Shown: one piece after another, positions 43,922 through 56,575 of the stretch
Layout of the letters: each line of letters starts with the position of its first letter
Numbering within the stretch: position 1 is the first letter of the stretch
Source of the DNA: Zygnema cylindricum
Lineage: Eukaryota > Streptophyta > Zygnematophyceae > Zygnematales > Zygnemataceae
Direction of reading: 5' to 3'
DNA length: 64,000 nucleotides
Assembly: GCA_037447655.1 (NCBI GenBank)
Contig: JBBHKE010001106.1
Location: forward strand, 124,642 to 188,641
Notes under the pieces: generated by a model
What the model saw: only the letters and a program-made list of their open reading frames with translations
Told to the model about the DNA's origin: nothing
Database searches by the model: none
Program-made: the position numbers and the translations under genes

Positions 43922-45338
43922 TAATAGTGTGGCTTTGTTTGGCTTTTGTTTTGTAGTTTAATATTGATAGGTCAATATTTGTACTTTTCTTTGACTGCAG
44001 TATGTAGTATACATTGTATATTTTTCTTTCATTTTAAATTTATATATCATGCTTTGTTTTTCTGTTTTCAAATTTTGTTTACGCAAGTTGAATGGCCAAA
44101 ATAATGGATGAAATGTATTTGTAGTGATGTTGAAAAAAAAAAATCCAAAATATAGTATCATAATGTCACTCAGAGACGACACGTTGTCGTTGCCGATTGG
44201 CTGAACATAAAATGCACCATTTAGCGACTACATAGCATCGTCGCTGGATGGCAAAAGTCATAATATTCCATAAAGATAACAAGGGTAAGAGAGACAGATA
44301 TATAAAGTAAAGAGACCATGTGAGAGGAACGGACAAATTAAAGAAAATGGGATAGTGACAGATAGGAAAAGATAGAACTGAAAATATGCTCTTTTAAGGA
44401 TGTAGAAATAAGGTGTGAATCATAAAAACAGAAGTCGGGGAATATGAGGACTAGAGAGACATCATAGTGTTGTTAAGTTCAATATTAAACAGTTATGGAA
44501 AACTAGAGACAAATAACCATGGGATGGAGAATTGGGTTCGGCCACTTTGTGTTGACATGGTGTCGGTGCTGAACGGTGAAAAATGAAACATGCCATTCAA
44601 CACCGAGACATTGACGTCGTTCACTGACAGGATAAAAAACATACCATTCATACCATTTAGCGACGATAAATTGTCGTCACTGAGTACCATAAGGGAGAGA
44701 GAGTAAAAATACAAAAAAAAGAATGCCACTTAAAAAAAATATAAAATGAAAATAGGCTGACAACGACAAAGATACAAAGACAAAGCGAGAGAACAATCTA
44801 ATGGGACACAACCAAATTAGTTAACAACGGCACACTTCATCACGTGTATCGCATATAATTTAATAACCATGGAAAAATAAAAGTTGAGCACCCGTGATTG
44901 CAACAACATCAAAATGAATTACAATTATACAAGTTATTGCAACAATACACTAGGTAATAAATTCAATCCTTTTCGCCTAAAAATCACAAAAAAAAACTCT
45001 GTAGAATAACTACAATACATACAACCAAATACCTATTTTTAAAACGTAAATAAAATATTCAAATACATGAACGAAAAGTACATCGCCCATAACAAATTAT
45101 CCTTTCTAATAAATGATAATGTAATAACCTTCTAGAACTCATGTTGAAATTTGTTTAGATGTCCTAATATTAAATTGATTAAATAAAACTCGTTGACATT
45201 CCCACAATCTATCAGTGTTTTCCTTCATCACAAACAGCTCATTCAATGAACTCCCGTGCCTACAACAAGGAAAGAAATACGACAATGGAGTTAGTTCAAA
45301 AAAATACTGACACTAACGTGTAATTTTGGTGGGCGAGT
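43922..45338. other. Transposon right arm, AT-rich part
   Basis: No gene. It holds isolated hairpins (AGAGACGACACGTTGTCGTT at about 44170 and GCGACGATAAATTGTCGTC near 44652). The second is embedded in a module containing CATACCATTCA and GTACCATAAGGGAGAGAGA that recurs at 45760 and 46290. The rest is AT-rich. Confidence 0.6.
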
Positions 45339-47030
45339 AAATGGGAGAGGGAGAAAGGGAAACAAAAACCACAAGTTTTGACTATAGGGAAAAGGAAAGA
45401 GGAAGAGGGAGATAGAGATGTTGTGTACAGAGATTTTCAACAGGAGAGGGAGGGGAAGAGGGAGAGAGGGAGGGAGATAGTGCAGCAAATCCAGAGAGTG
45501 AGAGGGAGAGGGAGGGAAAGAGTGTAGGGAAGGGATATGGAAAGAGAGAGGGAGAAATAGCGACAGATAGAGGGAGGGGGGAGAGGGAGAGTGAAAGGGG
45601 GAGAGAGCGAGTGCGGCAGATTGAGAGAAAAAAATAGAGAGGGAGAGGGAAAGGGAGAGGGAGAGATAGCGGCAAATCGAGAGAGGGAGGAGAGGGAGAG
45701 GGAGAGGGAGAGAGCGACAAATTGTGAGGGTAAGAAAGAGAGAGGATAAGGTAGGGAAACATGCCATTCCTAACCGAGACATTCATGTCGTTGCCTGACA
45801 GGATAGAAAAATATACCATTCAGTCACGATATAGTCTCGTCGCTAAGTATCATAAGGGAGAGAGACAAACCAAAAAAACATGAGAGTTAAACGAGGTATA
45901 AAAAAAAGTAGATAGAAGATAGAAACCCAAATAAAAAGGGAGAGGGAGAGATAACAACAGAACGAGGGAGTCGGGGGAGGGGAGGTAGAAGGGGAGGGAG
46001 ATAATGCGGCAGATCGAGAGGGTGAGAAGGAGAGGGAGGGGGAAAATGGAGGGAGGGAGAGAGAGTAGGGATGGGATAGGGAAAGAGAGAGGGAGTAAAA
46101 GCGCCAGATAGAAGGAAAGGGAAGAGGGACAGGGGGAGAGAGCAAGTGCACGAGACTGAGAAAAAATATGAGATAGGGAGAGCGAGGGAGAGATAGGGAC
46201 AAATCGAAAGAGGGAGGAGAGGGAAAGGGAGAAGGGGAGGGTGAGAGGTAGCGCCAGATTGAGAGGGTAAGTGGGAGAGGAGAGGAGAGGGAAACATACC
46301 ATTAAATATTGAGATATTCTCGTCTTTGAGTGGCAATATGGAAAAACATGGTACTCAACGACGTCGCTGAGTACCATAAGGGAGAAATAGAGAGACAAAA
46401 ATAATTTGCGAGTTAAATGACATATAAAAAAAAGTAGAATGGGGATAGTATGACAAATAAAAAGGGAGGTGGCGAAATAGCGACAGATCGAGGGATTGGG
46501 GAGAGAGAGGGGAAGAGGGGGAGGGAGATAGTGCGGCTGATTGACAATATGAAGAGAGGAGGAAAGGGGAGAGGGAGAGGGAAGGTGAGAGAGTAGAGAA
46601 GGGATAAGAAAAGAGAGAGAGAGAGATAGCGACAGATAGAGGGAGGGGGGAGAGGGAGAGGGGGAGAGAGCGAGTGCTGTAGACTGAGAGAAAAAAAAAG
46701 AGAGAGAGGGAAAGGGAGAGGGAGAAATAGTGGCTAGTCGAGAGAGGGAAGGAGAGAGAGCGATAGATCGAGAGAGTGAGGAGAGGGAGAGGAATTGGGG
46801 GAGAGAGATAGTGCTGTAGATCGAAAGAGTGAGGAAGAGGAGGGGGAGGAGGAGAGGGAGAGGGAGAGGGCGAGGGAGAAGGAGAGAGAAAGGGAGAGGG
46901 AAAATGAGAGAGAGAGAGAGAAAGGGAGAAGGAAGAAGATAGGGGATAGAGAATTATTTAGAGGGAGAGAGAGAGGTAGAAGGAGATGGCAACAAGGAGA
47001 GGGAGCAAATTTCAAAAACCCACAAAATAA
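45339..47030. repeat. Purine-rich degenerate minisatellite
   Basis: The plus strand is almost entirely G and A, built from GAGAGGGAGAG units. They are interspersed with a recurring phrase GATAGCG(A/G)CA(G/A)AT(A/C)GAG that marks longer, decayed repeat units. Two copies of the hairpin module (45760-45870, 46290-46400) interrupt it. Long open frames on the minus strand (Leu/Pro/Ser-rich) are composition artefacts. Confidence 0.8.
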
Positions 47031-48021
47031 AAAAGGGGAGATCATCATAGGTACGATCGAGATAAAAGGGAGGGGGAAATTGGGGCGAAGGCAATGTAGA
47101 GGGAGCCCAAGGGACGCCACACATGACGAGGGAGAAGGAGACGTCAACTGTGACTGCGAATCCATGGAAGCGAAATGAAGGTGCCGGCGATATTTTCGCC
47201 TGCCTCCTCATGATCTATGTTTGCCAAAATGACGGCGTAGCGTCAAATCCGTAAAAAACAAATTATTTGGTTGGATGTCATTCGTCCAAAAAAAATCCCT
47301 TTTTCTATGGATAGTCTGCATTTGGCGTTACTTCGACCCAAGTATCACCAACGCCAAATCTTGTATTTTTATTCTATTTAGTTTAACACATTCATTGTAA
47401 TTTATGGTCCATTTGTCACTTTGACCCCTTATTAACGTATACATTAATTCTAATTCATGGTAAAATCGCATCTAAACACCATATTAGAATAAACATTTAC
47501 GGTAATTTCGTTCGTTTGCACCGTAACATGATACATATTGACGCTAATTGGACACAAAACATGTTATAGTGTTTATATAAACTGAACAGCAAAACATCAC
47601 ATGAACTAAGAGTTCGCAGTTTCAAGACATTGTACTTGGGCGTGTAACTACACCCAGTTCTCTTCTTTAACTGTTATGTCGTGATTTTTCACATGCGAAC
47701 ATATTTTCTATTCACACTGCAAAAGGGGCGATTACAAGGGAATGTGTGCGAACGAATTTTTGGCGACGAGGTTTAACCCATTTTTTTAGCGCAAGTTCGT
47801 ATGCATGCGCGCATAATTTAGAATTTAATTCTAAAAATTTCAATGCAAAATGTACATTTATGTACGGTCTGACATAGACCGTACACCACACTAATTATAT
47901 ATTAATGTACTTTAGATCTGCACGCTATTTTGTACGGTACCTCAATTAACGTCAAGGAAAATTTAATATCATGTATACTAATTGCGGGAAAAAGTTAAAA
48001 TTTTAATAACCCAAATTAGTG
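47031..48021. other. Transposon right arm, terminal part
   Basis: No gene. The last ~280 bp (from about 47770) are shared with the MITE, including GTACACCACACTA and TTAACGTCAAGGAAA. This marks the conserved subterminal region. Confidence 0.65.
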
Positions 48022-48049
48022 ACTTTGACACTAATAACGATTCGCGGTG
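48022..48049 (-). repeat. Right TIR of the pogo-like transposon
   Basis: The plus strand ends AATAACGATTCGCGGTG before TA (48050-48051). It is the reverse complement of the left TIR at 3531. Confidence 0.88.
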
Positions 48050-48051
48050 TA

Positions 48052-48594
48052 GTCTGGTACCAATTTTTTATAAATTTTGTAAGAGTTTGTACTTGATTTT
48101 TGCGGCAAGCCAAAATCGCGCTTAAGAAAAAGCGTTGATACTTGACTGGAAGCGTATATCTTGATGCAAACGTAACTTTTACGCCAACCAGACAACGCCG
48201 CAACCGCGTATGCCGCCTTCCCTCTTTAACCAAGGGCCATGCAAACTGGTCACATATGTCACGCCGCGGACTCAATATTTCCCAGCCTGTACGGTATGGC
48301 AACTATGAGACACGGTGATTCACTACAGTACAGTACATTACTGTACGAAATGCTAGCTACAGTACTGTCTCGTAATTGTTTGTAACTGAACTGTGCTATT
48401 TCTATTTTTATACTATTATGGAGATCAGTAGCCCTTAACCCTCTCGTAAGATCTACAGACGTACAAAGTCATGATGGTGGCCTAGATAACTTAAGAAGAT
48501 ATTTTGTTCATATTGAGTTGCCTGAGGAAAGAGGTCAATTGTAGCAGGAAGGATTTCCCTGGACAAGTCGTTTGAGAAGCTACAGTAGTCAGTC
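48052..48594 (+). promoter_or_regulatory. IIL1 upstream region and 5' UTR
   Basis: The 543 bp between the transposon end and the IIL1 start codon. It contains a cluster of GTAC palindromes (about 48325-48368) and an AT-rich TTTTTATACTATTAT at about 48400 that could serve as TATA element. The transcription start is not evident. The core promoter must lie here or inside the transposon end. Confidence 0.4.
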
Positions 48595-51500
48595 ATGGCT
48601 TCCCTTCTGCAGGAGGTTCTCAAGGCTCCGGCTTCTCTTAAACTTGCCGTGAGTCTTCGGTTTTTTTTTTTGTTTAGTTCTTTCTTTCCCCGTTTTCTTT
48701 AGTAAGCACCTTGTCACGCGACTTATTGGTATGGTGCAGAGTGACCATGCATGATGTTTATAAAGACTGTTTCCCGTGTCTGAGATGGCAAACTAGATTG
48801 TTGTTTATTTCCAAAGTACTACTTTCAATACTTGTTAATTTTATTGCCAAGAGTTTCATGGCTGGTTGCAATTGCTTCTGATTGCTAAAACTCGGTTTTG
48901 GAAAGCTGTTTCAGGGCTCAGCCGTCCATTCTTCCTCTTTCTTGGGTTCTCCTGTGGCCCTGCCACTTAAGCAAACCCATGCCACAAGTACAAAGTTAGA
49001 AAAATCTCGCAAAGCCAAAGTATGTGCAGTCGCAGCTCCTCCTCGGCCATCGCAGCAACAGAAGGGGCCTTCACCGACATCATCGGTACGATATTCTCAA
49101 ACCACTGTATACAGCAAGACACGTACTCTGATGTATCGGTCATGCTTTAAGTTGCCCTTGCACTTCAAACAATTTGTGCGAATAATTCGTTCAGTTTTTG
49201 AAGCACGGGGCGTTTATTGTTTGTGTGCTGGACGAACTGCTCTTTGGTGATTCAGGTGAAATCTGCCATGACGATGACAGAGAAAATTCTAGCTCGGGCC
49301 TCCGACCGAGGACAAGTGGCACCTGGAGAAAATGTGTGGGTGAATGCAGATTTATTGATGACACACGATGTCTGCGGACCTGGCACAATTGGCATTTTCC
49401 AGAAGGAGTTTGGTCGCGATGCTAAGGTGATGTACTGATCTTCATAAAACCTCTCCCTTTCCCTCCCCCACCCCCTCTCCTTACCCCCTCGCTTTACCTC
49501 TCCCTCTGTCCCTCTCAGACACCTTGCTTTCCCTCTCTCTCTCCCTCTCCTTCGCCCTTTCCCTTGTGTGTATGTAACAAAAGATCAATGGTTGTCGAAG
49601 GTGTTCTTGGGCACATCAAGCTTCTTCTCCCTCTCCCCCTTCCTCTCTTGGCCTCTCCCCTCCCACTCCCGGCCCCCTCTCCCGCCCCCCCCTCCCGCCC
49701 CCTCCCTCTCCTGTTTTAGACCATTTTTCTTCTATGTGAAGCTGAAAGACTCTGTTGAATACGTTCCCCCCATCCTCTCCTCTCTCTGTCAGAATTTCCT
49801 AAAGCTGGGTGGAAAATTTCTTCTGATATCTGGCTTGTTTTGTTTGTCGTTAGGGCAGGTTTGGGATCGGGAGAAGATTGTTTTGATTCCTGACCACTAC
49901 ATATTTACAGCGGATGAGCGCGCTAATCGGAATGTGGACATTTTACGAGACTTTGCTAAGGAACAAAATATTAAATATTTTTATGACATTACTGATCGGA
50001 GTGATTTTCGGGTAATACAGAAACTCTGTCATTTTGACTGAATATTTTTGTTACCACTTTGTCACTCTATGCTGGCGTGATAAGCTCTCAACCAGTGTGC
50101 TGGTTGAGTCGTTGCTGTCTATTTAATTTTGTGGGAGAATTGATAATTGATTTCTTTTCTTTTGATTTTGGAAGCTGATGTGATTATCTTACTGTGGCAG
50201 GTCAACCCAGACTATAAAGGAGTTTGTCATGTAGCTCTTGCCCAAGAAGGTCATTGTCGACCTGGAGAGGTTTGTATTCTTCTAGCCCAGCTATGTGGTT
50301 TTGCGCTTGAAACTGTTATAGTTATATGCAGGACTCTTCTTTTTCTACTTCTCCTCGTCCTCATCCTGCTTCTTCTTCTGCTGGTTCCTTCTTCTCCTCC
50401 TGCTTCTTCTTCCTTCTTCTGCGCCTGCTGCTTCTTCTTCTTCTTTGTTTTTTTCCTCCTCCTCCTCCTTGCATCTGCTTTTTATCCTACTGCTCCTTCT
50501 TCTTTTTGTGGAGCAGATGGCTGTGTGAGTAATTTGGTGTTTCTTTTGGATGCAGGTGTTGTTCGGCACAGATTCACACACATGTAACGCTGGCGCATTT
50601 GGACAATTTGCAACAGGAATAGGCAATACTGATGCAGGCTTTATATTGGGAACCGGCAAACTTTTGGTTAAGGTGTGGCTACTTGTGCCCTTTTTTTTGT
50701 TGCCTTGCTTCTGTCAGCTGGTACCCGCTACTTTTCAATTGAATGTTACAGGTCTGTTTTGCTGGTGTTTTCACTGCTGTCCCTTGAGTTTGTATATCCA
50801 ATAGGTTTGTTTGAGTTATCTTTGGGAAAGTGTTTGTGTAAGAGTACAAAACCAGGTTGAATCTTCATTTCGCCGCTGGGCCCTAACTTGGTTGTCCTTG
50901 TTTTTGAATGTGAACAGGTACCTGCTACCATGAGATTTGTGCTGGATGGGGAGATGCCTCCCTACTTGTTAGCAAAGGATTTAATTTTACAGGTGAGCTC
51001 CCTTCTATGCTGTTTTAAAATGAATTTTTGACACTTTCTTACTTCATGTTTTCATTTAAACACTTAATTATGTCTGCAAACAGGGAGGTGTCAGATTGTT
51101 TCTTCTGGCATTTGTCGAGCCGGAGTTTTGCATATGTGCATGGGAGCCGTACAACATTGTTGGTGATAAAGTTCTATCTGAATATATGCATGTTGAAATG
51201 TACAGATTATTGGAGAGGTCGGTGTGGCTGGAGGAACCTACCGTGCGATGGAGTTTTCAGGAACAGCAGTGGAATCTATGACAGTGAGTGCCTTTTTATG
51301 CTAATTAATAAGCTTATTTGTGCAGTGTTCGTTTTCATGGTTTAGGTCTCTCAATTGTGGGACTTATTTCAAGATAACAAAGAAAATTGTTTAGCTAGTT
51401 TGATGTCAGTTACTTGAAGAAAAACAGGACCATTGGTCCAGCTGGATGCTTGATTTGTTGGAAGTTTTTCTGCATGTGACAAGGGTAAATCAAGGTTTCT

Positions 51501-54500
51501 GGATACAGATGGAGGATCGGATGACCTTGTGTAACATGGTCATTGAGGGTGGTGGAAAGAATGGCGTGGTGGCCGCTGATAAGACAACATTTGCTTACTT
51601 AGAGGTGTGTGAGGAGAAAAATTATTTCGTTTGGTTGTCTTAAGCTAGCAGTCGTCTGGGACACCCAGGCTTTGAATTGATTTAGCTTGACTCAATAGAA
51701 TTGAATTGTTGAACATCTTTTTTGTTGGCTATTACCATCTGTCATTAGCACTTCTGTAAGCAAAATTGAGTAACCAAAATTTCCATCACATTACCTGCAA
51801 GTGTAGCCTCATTTAATGCCTTCACTGCACGTAAGCCACATCTTGCATAGGTGTCTCCTTGTTTTGCTGGATACTAAAAATTTGAAATACGTTTAATTTT
51901 AGAACCATCACTACAAGGCTTTATCACTTGTCACTGGAGTTTAACCAGACATCACATGGTTTCTGTGTGTGTTTTTTTGTTTTTGTTTTTGTTTAATCTG
52001 AAGCTGGGTGTTTTGTATTGCATTCAGGCATTGAAAATTGAATGCCGTCAATCAAGTCTTTGAACAAACTGAATTTGTGTCTTTTCCGGTTTGCAGGGTA
52101 AAACTGAGCTTGTACATGAGCCTGTTTACAGTGATGGGACTGCCAGGTAGTTTCTCTACTCATGCAAATAAATTTTTTTATCTATGGCTCAGCAGCTCAG
52201 CTCAGCTCTTCAGCTTGTTGCTGCTTGTAAAATGCTTACATGTTTCCGATGGTATTGTGGGATGGATATGCAGTTATCACAGTGAATATCGTTTTGATGT
52301 TAGCAAGCTTGAGCCGGTAGTAGCGAAGGTAAAGTCAGTTTGTTAACAAACTTTCTGTCAACTGGTTGAGATGATTTTGTTGGAAGTTTTTTTTTCCTTT
52401 TAATCTGACTGTGCTATGGAAAATTGGGCTTTACTCTTTTGCTGAACAGATTTCAGCATCTACTATGTCTATTAGGATTGTTTCATATTTTCTGAATGAT
52501 ATTACAGCTGAGTTATATTGTTACCAGTTTTGCGCAGGTGATTTGCTAGTTATTCCTTCATCTTGGTATTTGAGGAAGATACGTGGATAGAAAAAACGAA
52601 TGGGTTTCATCTTGCTCATTTGCATGGTTTGCACACAGGAAATTGAAGGTCCGTTGTTTACTATGTCACAGGAAGTAGAGAATGCCCAACGAGACTAGTG
52701 AAAGCTCGTATTCATAAGTCAAACATCTCATTGTTTTTTTTCTTGGGGAAACATTGTCATGCAGCCACACTCACCTGACAATCGTGCAACGGTTCGTGAA
52801 GTCAAGGGCACAAAGATTGACCGATCGTATATTGGATCTTGCACTGGTGGAAAGACAGAGGACTTCATGGCAGCAGCTAAAGTTTTCCATGCAGCTGTAA
52901 GGACTGATGGAAGTCAGAAAAATCTTGCTTCATATTCCATGTGACTCTAAATGGGATATTTTCGTTCATGTCATGCAATTTTCGAAGTCCCAAGCTGGTC
53001 TTGTTGTCGGAGCTGACAGGAGATTGCTTCTGTTTTTTCTATCCCTTGCAGGGCAAGAAAGTAGTAGTGCCCACATTTCTGGTTCCAGCCACCCAGAAGG
53101 TATGTTTTTTTTCCAAGTTTAAAAATCATCTACTGGGTTGAAAGGTGTAGGGTAGTAAAAATCAAATCCCAAATCAAAATGTAAACAGTACAACACATAT
53201 ATTTCTTTTTCCTCTCTTTTTTGGCCGTAGACATGCCTTCAGGCTCAGAATTCTCGTTGTTCTCTTGCTCTAAAAGTCCTGGAACTGGGTCGAATTTCCA
53301 TCTCATTCGCAGTTTTGCACTCTCTATAATATTATTAGTCGAATGATATGGGATAGTGGTGTATTGGTATTTGCAGGTTTGGATGGACGTGTACACTTTG
53401 CCGGTACCAGGAACCGATGGGAAGACTTGCGCTCAGATCTTTGAAGAGGCAGGCTGTGACACTCCAGCATCACCCTCATGCGCAGCTTGCTTGGGGGGGC
53501 CCAGGGACACTTACGCACGTATGAATGAGCCACAGGTGAGAGTAATTCTGGTTCTGGTTTTTATTTCCGGTTCTTTGATTCTGGATTCTGATTGGTTTTG
53601 TAGTTTATGTGGTTTTGATGTTTTGATCCTGGTTTTGAGATCTGAAAGTCTGGACATTCAGCTGTGGTAAGAGTTTCGATGGTACAGGGTCGTTGCAGAT
53701 TAAACATGGCAGTATGTTTAAGTGCCAAAAGCAAACGACTTGTAGTGACTTTGACGCCTGCACAAGGGATAGCTGCTCAGATTAATAATTATTACATGTT
53801 ATACTACATATTATTAGTACAATTTCACATTTAGAAATGCAAAGGGCGTCTGGGCATATTGCATGCATGTGTTTGAGTAAAATTTGCGTGGATTCACGTT
53901 TTTTCACATTAGAAGGCTTAAGGGGAAAAAAGTAATAGGCACTTTTGAGGAGTTCAACGGTTAGGATTAGTGACAAGTATGCGCAATGAAGTTATGATCG
54001 GCCGCCTCAATAACAAAGGCTGGCTGTAACAGCGTTTCTTTCTTACGATATGCATTAGTACGAATTATACTTGGCGGTGTAGATTTCTTAGTAGGTGTTG
54101 TCTCTCCATTGAGAGGCTTGTTCATTCTGGTGGGGCTTGACTTGGGCTTGATACTATTCACAAAACTTGGTGTTGGGCGAAATTTGTTGTTGCGAGTTCA
54201 CGGCGATCTTTTCTGGTCTCGCTCAATACAGGCTAGTTGTTGATAAAACTTGATGCACATTCGTGTTATTGATGCATACATGGAGCACTTTGCACATGTC
54301 AACATGTGGAACCAAAGAACTTTAGAAGACCCTGTTCGTCATGAATTGATGGACTTACATGTTTTGGCCTAGACAACATTTATATCAGTCTCAGATTGAT
54401 GTAGGTAAACCGGAAGTAGGTAAAGACTCTTTATTGGCATCACATACCATTAGATTTGAAAGGAATGTGTTTAGTTATATGCAAGTGAGCAACTAAACTA

Positions 54501-54853
54501 AAGTCAGGAAACAATATTCCAACAGCACTCAGAGCACTGCCATGTGGGTGGAATTTTGTAGGATTGGGTGTCATGGAACCCGTCACTGTCCTTTTAGTTG
54601 TTTGCATGAGTAGCCGGGTAACTGTTTACATCGCAGAGGAGGTAAATATTTCATATGAAGATGTGAAGATGGATCAGAAATTTCAATCGCTGGTTTGGGA
54701 ATTTCTGTGCAGGTTTGTGTGTCTACTACAAACCGAAACTTCCCGGGACGTATGGGTCACAAAGAAGCACAGATTTACCTCGCCTCGCCTTTTACAGCGG
54801 CAGCTTCTGCTTTAACTGGGCAACTGACGGACCCACGAGACTTTTTGGGATAG
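48595..54853 (+). CDS. IIL1: Plastid 3-isopropylmalate dehydratase large subunit, 15 exons
   Basis: Isomerises 2-isopropylmalate to 3-isopropylmalate in leucine biosynthesis, with a small subunit, in the plastid. Plant large subunits also serve methionine chain elongation where glucosinolates are made. Exons (GT-AG): 48595-48648, 48915-49085, 49256-49426, 49859-50011, 50201-50269, 50556-50672, 50918-50992, 51206-51283, 51509-51604, 52097-52146, 52274-52328, 52765-52896, 53052-53099, 53377-53535, 54713-54853. All introns are phase 0 except one, and the product is 522 residues, close to the plant family length. The Ser/Ala/Lys-rich first ~75 residues, divided by introns 1 and 2, look like a transit peptide. 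[10 protein letters not shown] is at 210-219. The 4Fe-4S cysteines are C389 (GSCTGG), C458 and C461 (CAACLGG). NRNFPGRMG is at 483-491. No lesion is seen. Confidence 0.95.
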
Positions 54854-55030
54854 CTACCTTTTATTCTACTGGTGGATAAATATCCGATAATTTTATGCGA
54901 ATCATCCAAATATTGTAATAGCAAAGGCTGTTTAGTGGCCCAATTTCAATGCATTTTGATTGTAAAGGCCACTCGGCTAGTTAACTACGGGCAAGCCTAT
55001 GCTTTTTTAGTGAATAAGACAATAAAGTCT
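54854..55030 (+). terminator. IIL1 3' UTR and polyadenylation signal
   Basis: AATAAA at 55021-55026, about 170 bp after the stop codon, in an AT-rich context followed by T-rich sequence. It is the first good signal after the CDS. Confidence 0.55.
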
Positions 55031-56040
55031 TTTATTGTTGTTTTTTAATGCCTGAGGTGAACCTTCAAACTATTTGTTATCCTTTTTTGTGGTTGATTGT
55101 TTTAATTTAACAGAAATGGTTGTAATTGTGAATGAGAATGGTGCGAGCAATAATGTTGACAGCTTCTGGCATGTGGCATCTGGTACTGGGGGTATTGTCG
55201 CTGTCGCCATGTTGGGAAATTGTTACGGGATGTTCACGAATGTAAACTGATATTTGGTCACAATCTGGTATTATTAACCTGAGTTTCCCCATCTATGGGG
55301 TAATATACGGTAGACACTTCTTGAACATTCGCGGTTTTGCACTTATGAGTGAGAATTCCTCCACTGTTTGCATGAGGCATGTAAGTTCTCATGAACTTCT
55401 GATGTCGGATTTATCTGTTCTTGGAAGTGTAAAGCAACACTTTTGTGAAGAGGTCATCTTGGTGGCAATTGTTATGGGGTGCGGGTGGTTGTTTGAAGGA
55501 TGTTGGTGATGGTCACGGTGATGGTGAAGGCGGTGGTGGGTGGTGACGATGACATCACACATGGCTGCTCTCACGTTTGTAGCTGCATGACAAAGGACTG
55601 AAATAGATGCAGGGTTTGCCAGAGCAGTTACCATGAGGAAGATGATCACCATGGAGTAAATTAATACTGGCTGCAATCGAATGATACATGGAATCCTTCG
55701 TTTGCAGACCAACACATCATTTTGTCCCCATAGCCGGTTATATGTGTGTCTCCCACCGATTTCAGCACTTTAATTACCAGCTAAGGTAGTCAGCCATCGT
55801 GGGCGAAATTATTCATAAGCTTGCTACTGACCAACAGCAGAATTCGAGTAGAAGAGAATTCTTTAGCTGGAAGAGATTGCTTTGTAGATACGTCATTTGT
55901 TTGCTGATACATCAACTGGTTTAGATCCATTCTCCCATTTTTTGTGCAACAGATAACGTAACGCAAAATTCTCAAACAGAACCCGATGTCGGTCGAGATA
56001 TCTGGTTTTTTCGTATTTGCTTTGGATAGGTTCCTCCTAC
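55031..56040. other. Intergenic, no gene recognised
   Basis: No convincing coding frame on either strand. A GGTGATGGT-rich microsatellite-like patch occurs at about 55500-55555. Confidence 0.5.
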
Positions 56041-56275
56041 ATTACGCGACAGAACATCCTCCCGGTAACCATGTACCTCCGGATCTGGCCTATTTCGTCT
56101 TTTCCTCCTACATTTTCGTCTTTTCCTCCTACATTACGCGACAGAACATCCTCCCGGTAACCATGTACCTCCGGATCTGGCCTATTTCGTCTTTTCCTCC
56201 TACATTTTCGTCTTTTCCTCCTACATTACGCGACAGAACATCCTCCCGGTAACCATGTACCTCCGGATCTAGCCT
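56041..56275. repeat. 92-bp tandem repeat, about 2.6 copies
   Basis: ATTACGCGACAGAACATCCT recurs at 56041, 56133 and 56225, giving a 92-bp period. The copies are almost identical. Within each unit CTCCTACATT occurs twice, so the unit itself arose by a smaller duplication. The last copy ends near GGATCTAGCC. Confidence 0.9.
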
Positions 56276-56448
56276 GCGGCCGCTGTCAACAGCACGCACA
56301 TTGGCGAAACAACAGGTGTGACCCCCCTATGTCATCACTAGCTCCCCTGCTCTACCCGTGAATCGCTTGTTTCTCCACCCCCCCAAATAGTTAGTTCCAA
56401 AAATCATACGCACAAACGTGCACACAAAAACACATACACAATCACTCG

Positions 56449-56537
56449 AAAAAAAAAAAAAACAAAAAAAATATATATATATATTAATATAAAAAAAAAA
56501 AAACAAAAAAAAAACAAAAAATATTAATATAAAAAAA

Positions 56538-56575
<38 letters not shown>

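Larger units (their letters stand above)
3531..48049 (+). mobile_element. Pogo/Tigger-like DNA transposon interrupted by nested copia elements
   Basis: Boundaries rest on matching TIRs. The left end begins CATCGCGAATCGTTATTAGT and the reverse complement of the right end begins CACCGCGAATCGTTATTAGT; similarity runs about 28 bp. TA flanks both ends (3529-3530, 48050-48051), as for Tc1/mariner/pogo elements. Subtracting the copia nest (6312-40747) leaves about 10.1 kb. Contents in order: a left arm, an acidic ORF split by the nest, a GCGACGAC hairpin array, a DDE-type transposase pseudogene with two introns, and a 4-kb non-coding right arm with more hairpins and a purine-rich array. The length and gene content are large for the superfamily. 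Autonomous function is lost. Confidence 0.85.

Noticed and set aside
45291-46398. Several long Leu/Pro/Ser-rich open frames on the minus strand
   Set aside because: They are complementary to the GAGAGGGAGAG purine tract, exist in several frames at once and have no domain. They are composition artefacts.
50300-50660. 146-codon frame and its antisense frame over the pyrimidine-rich tract
   Set aside because: Lies in intron 5 of IIL1. The frame only reads through exon 6 in a wrong phase.
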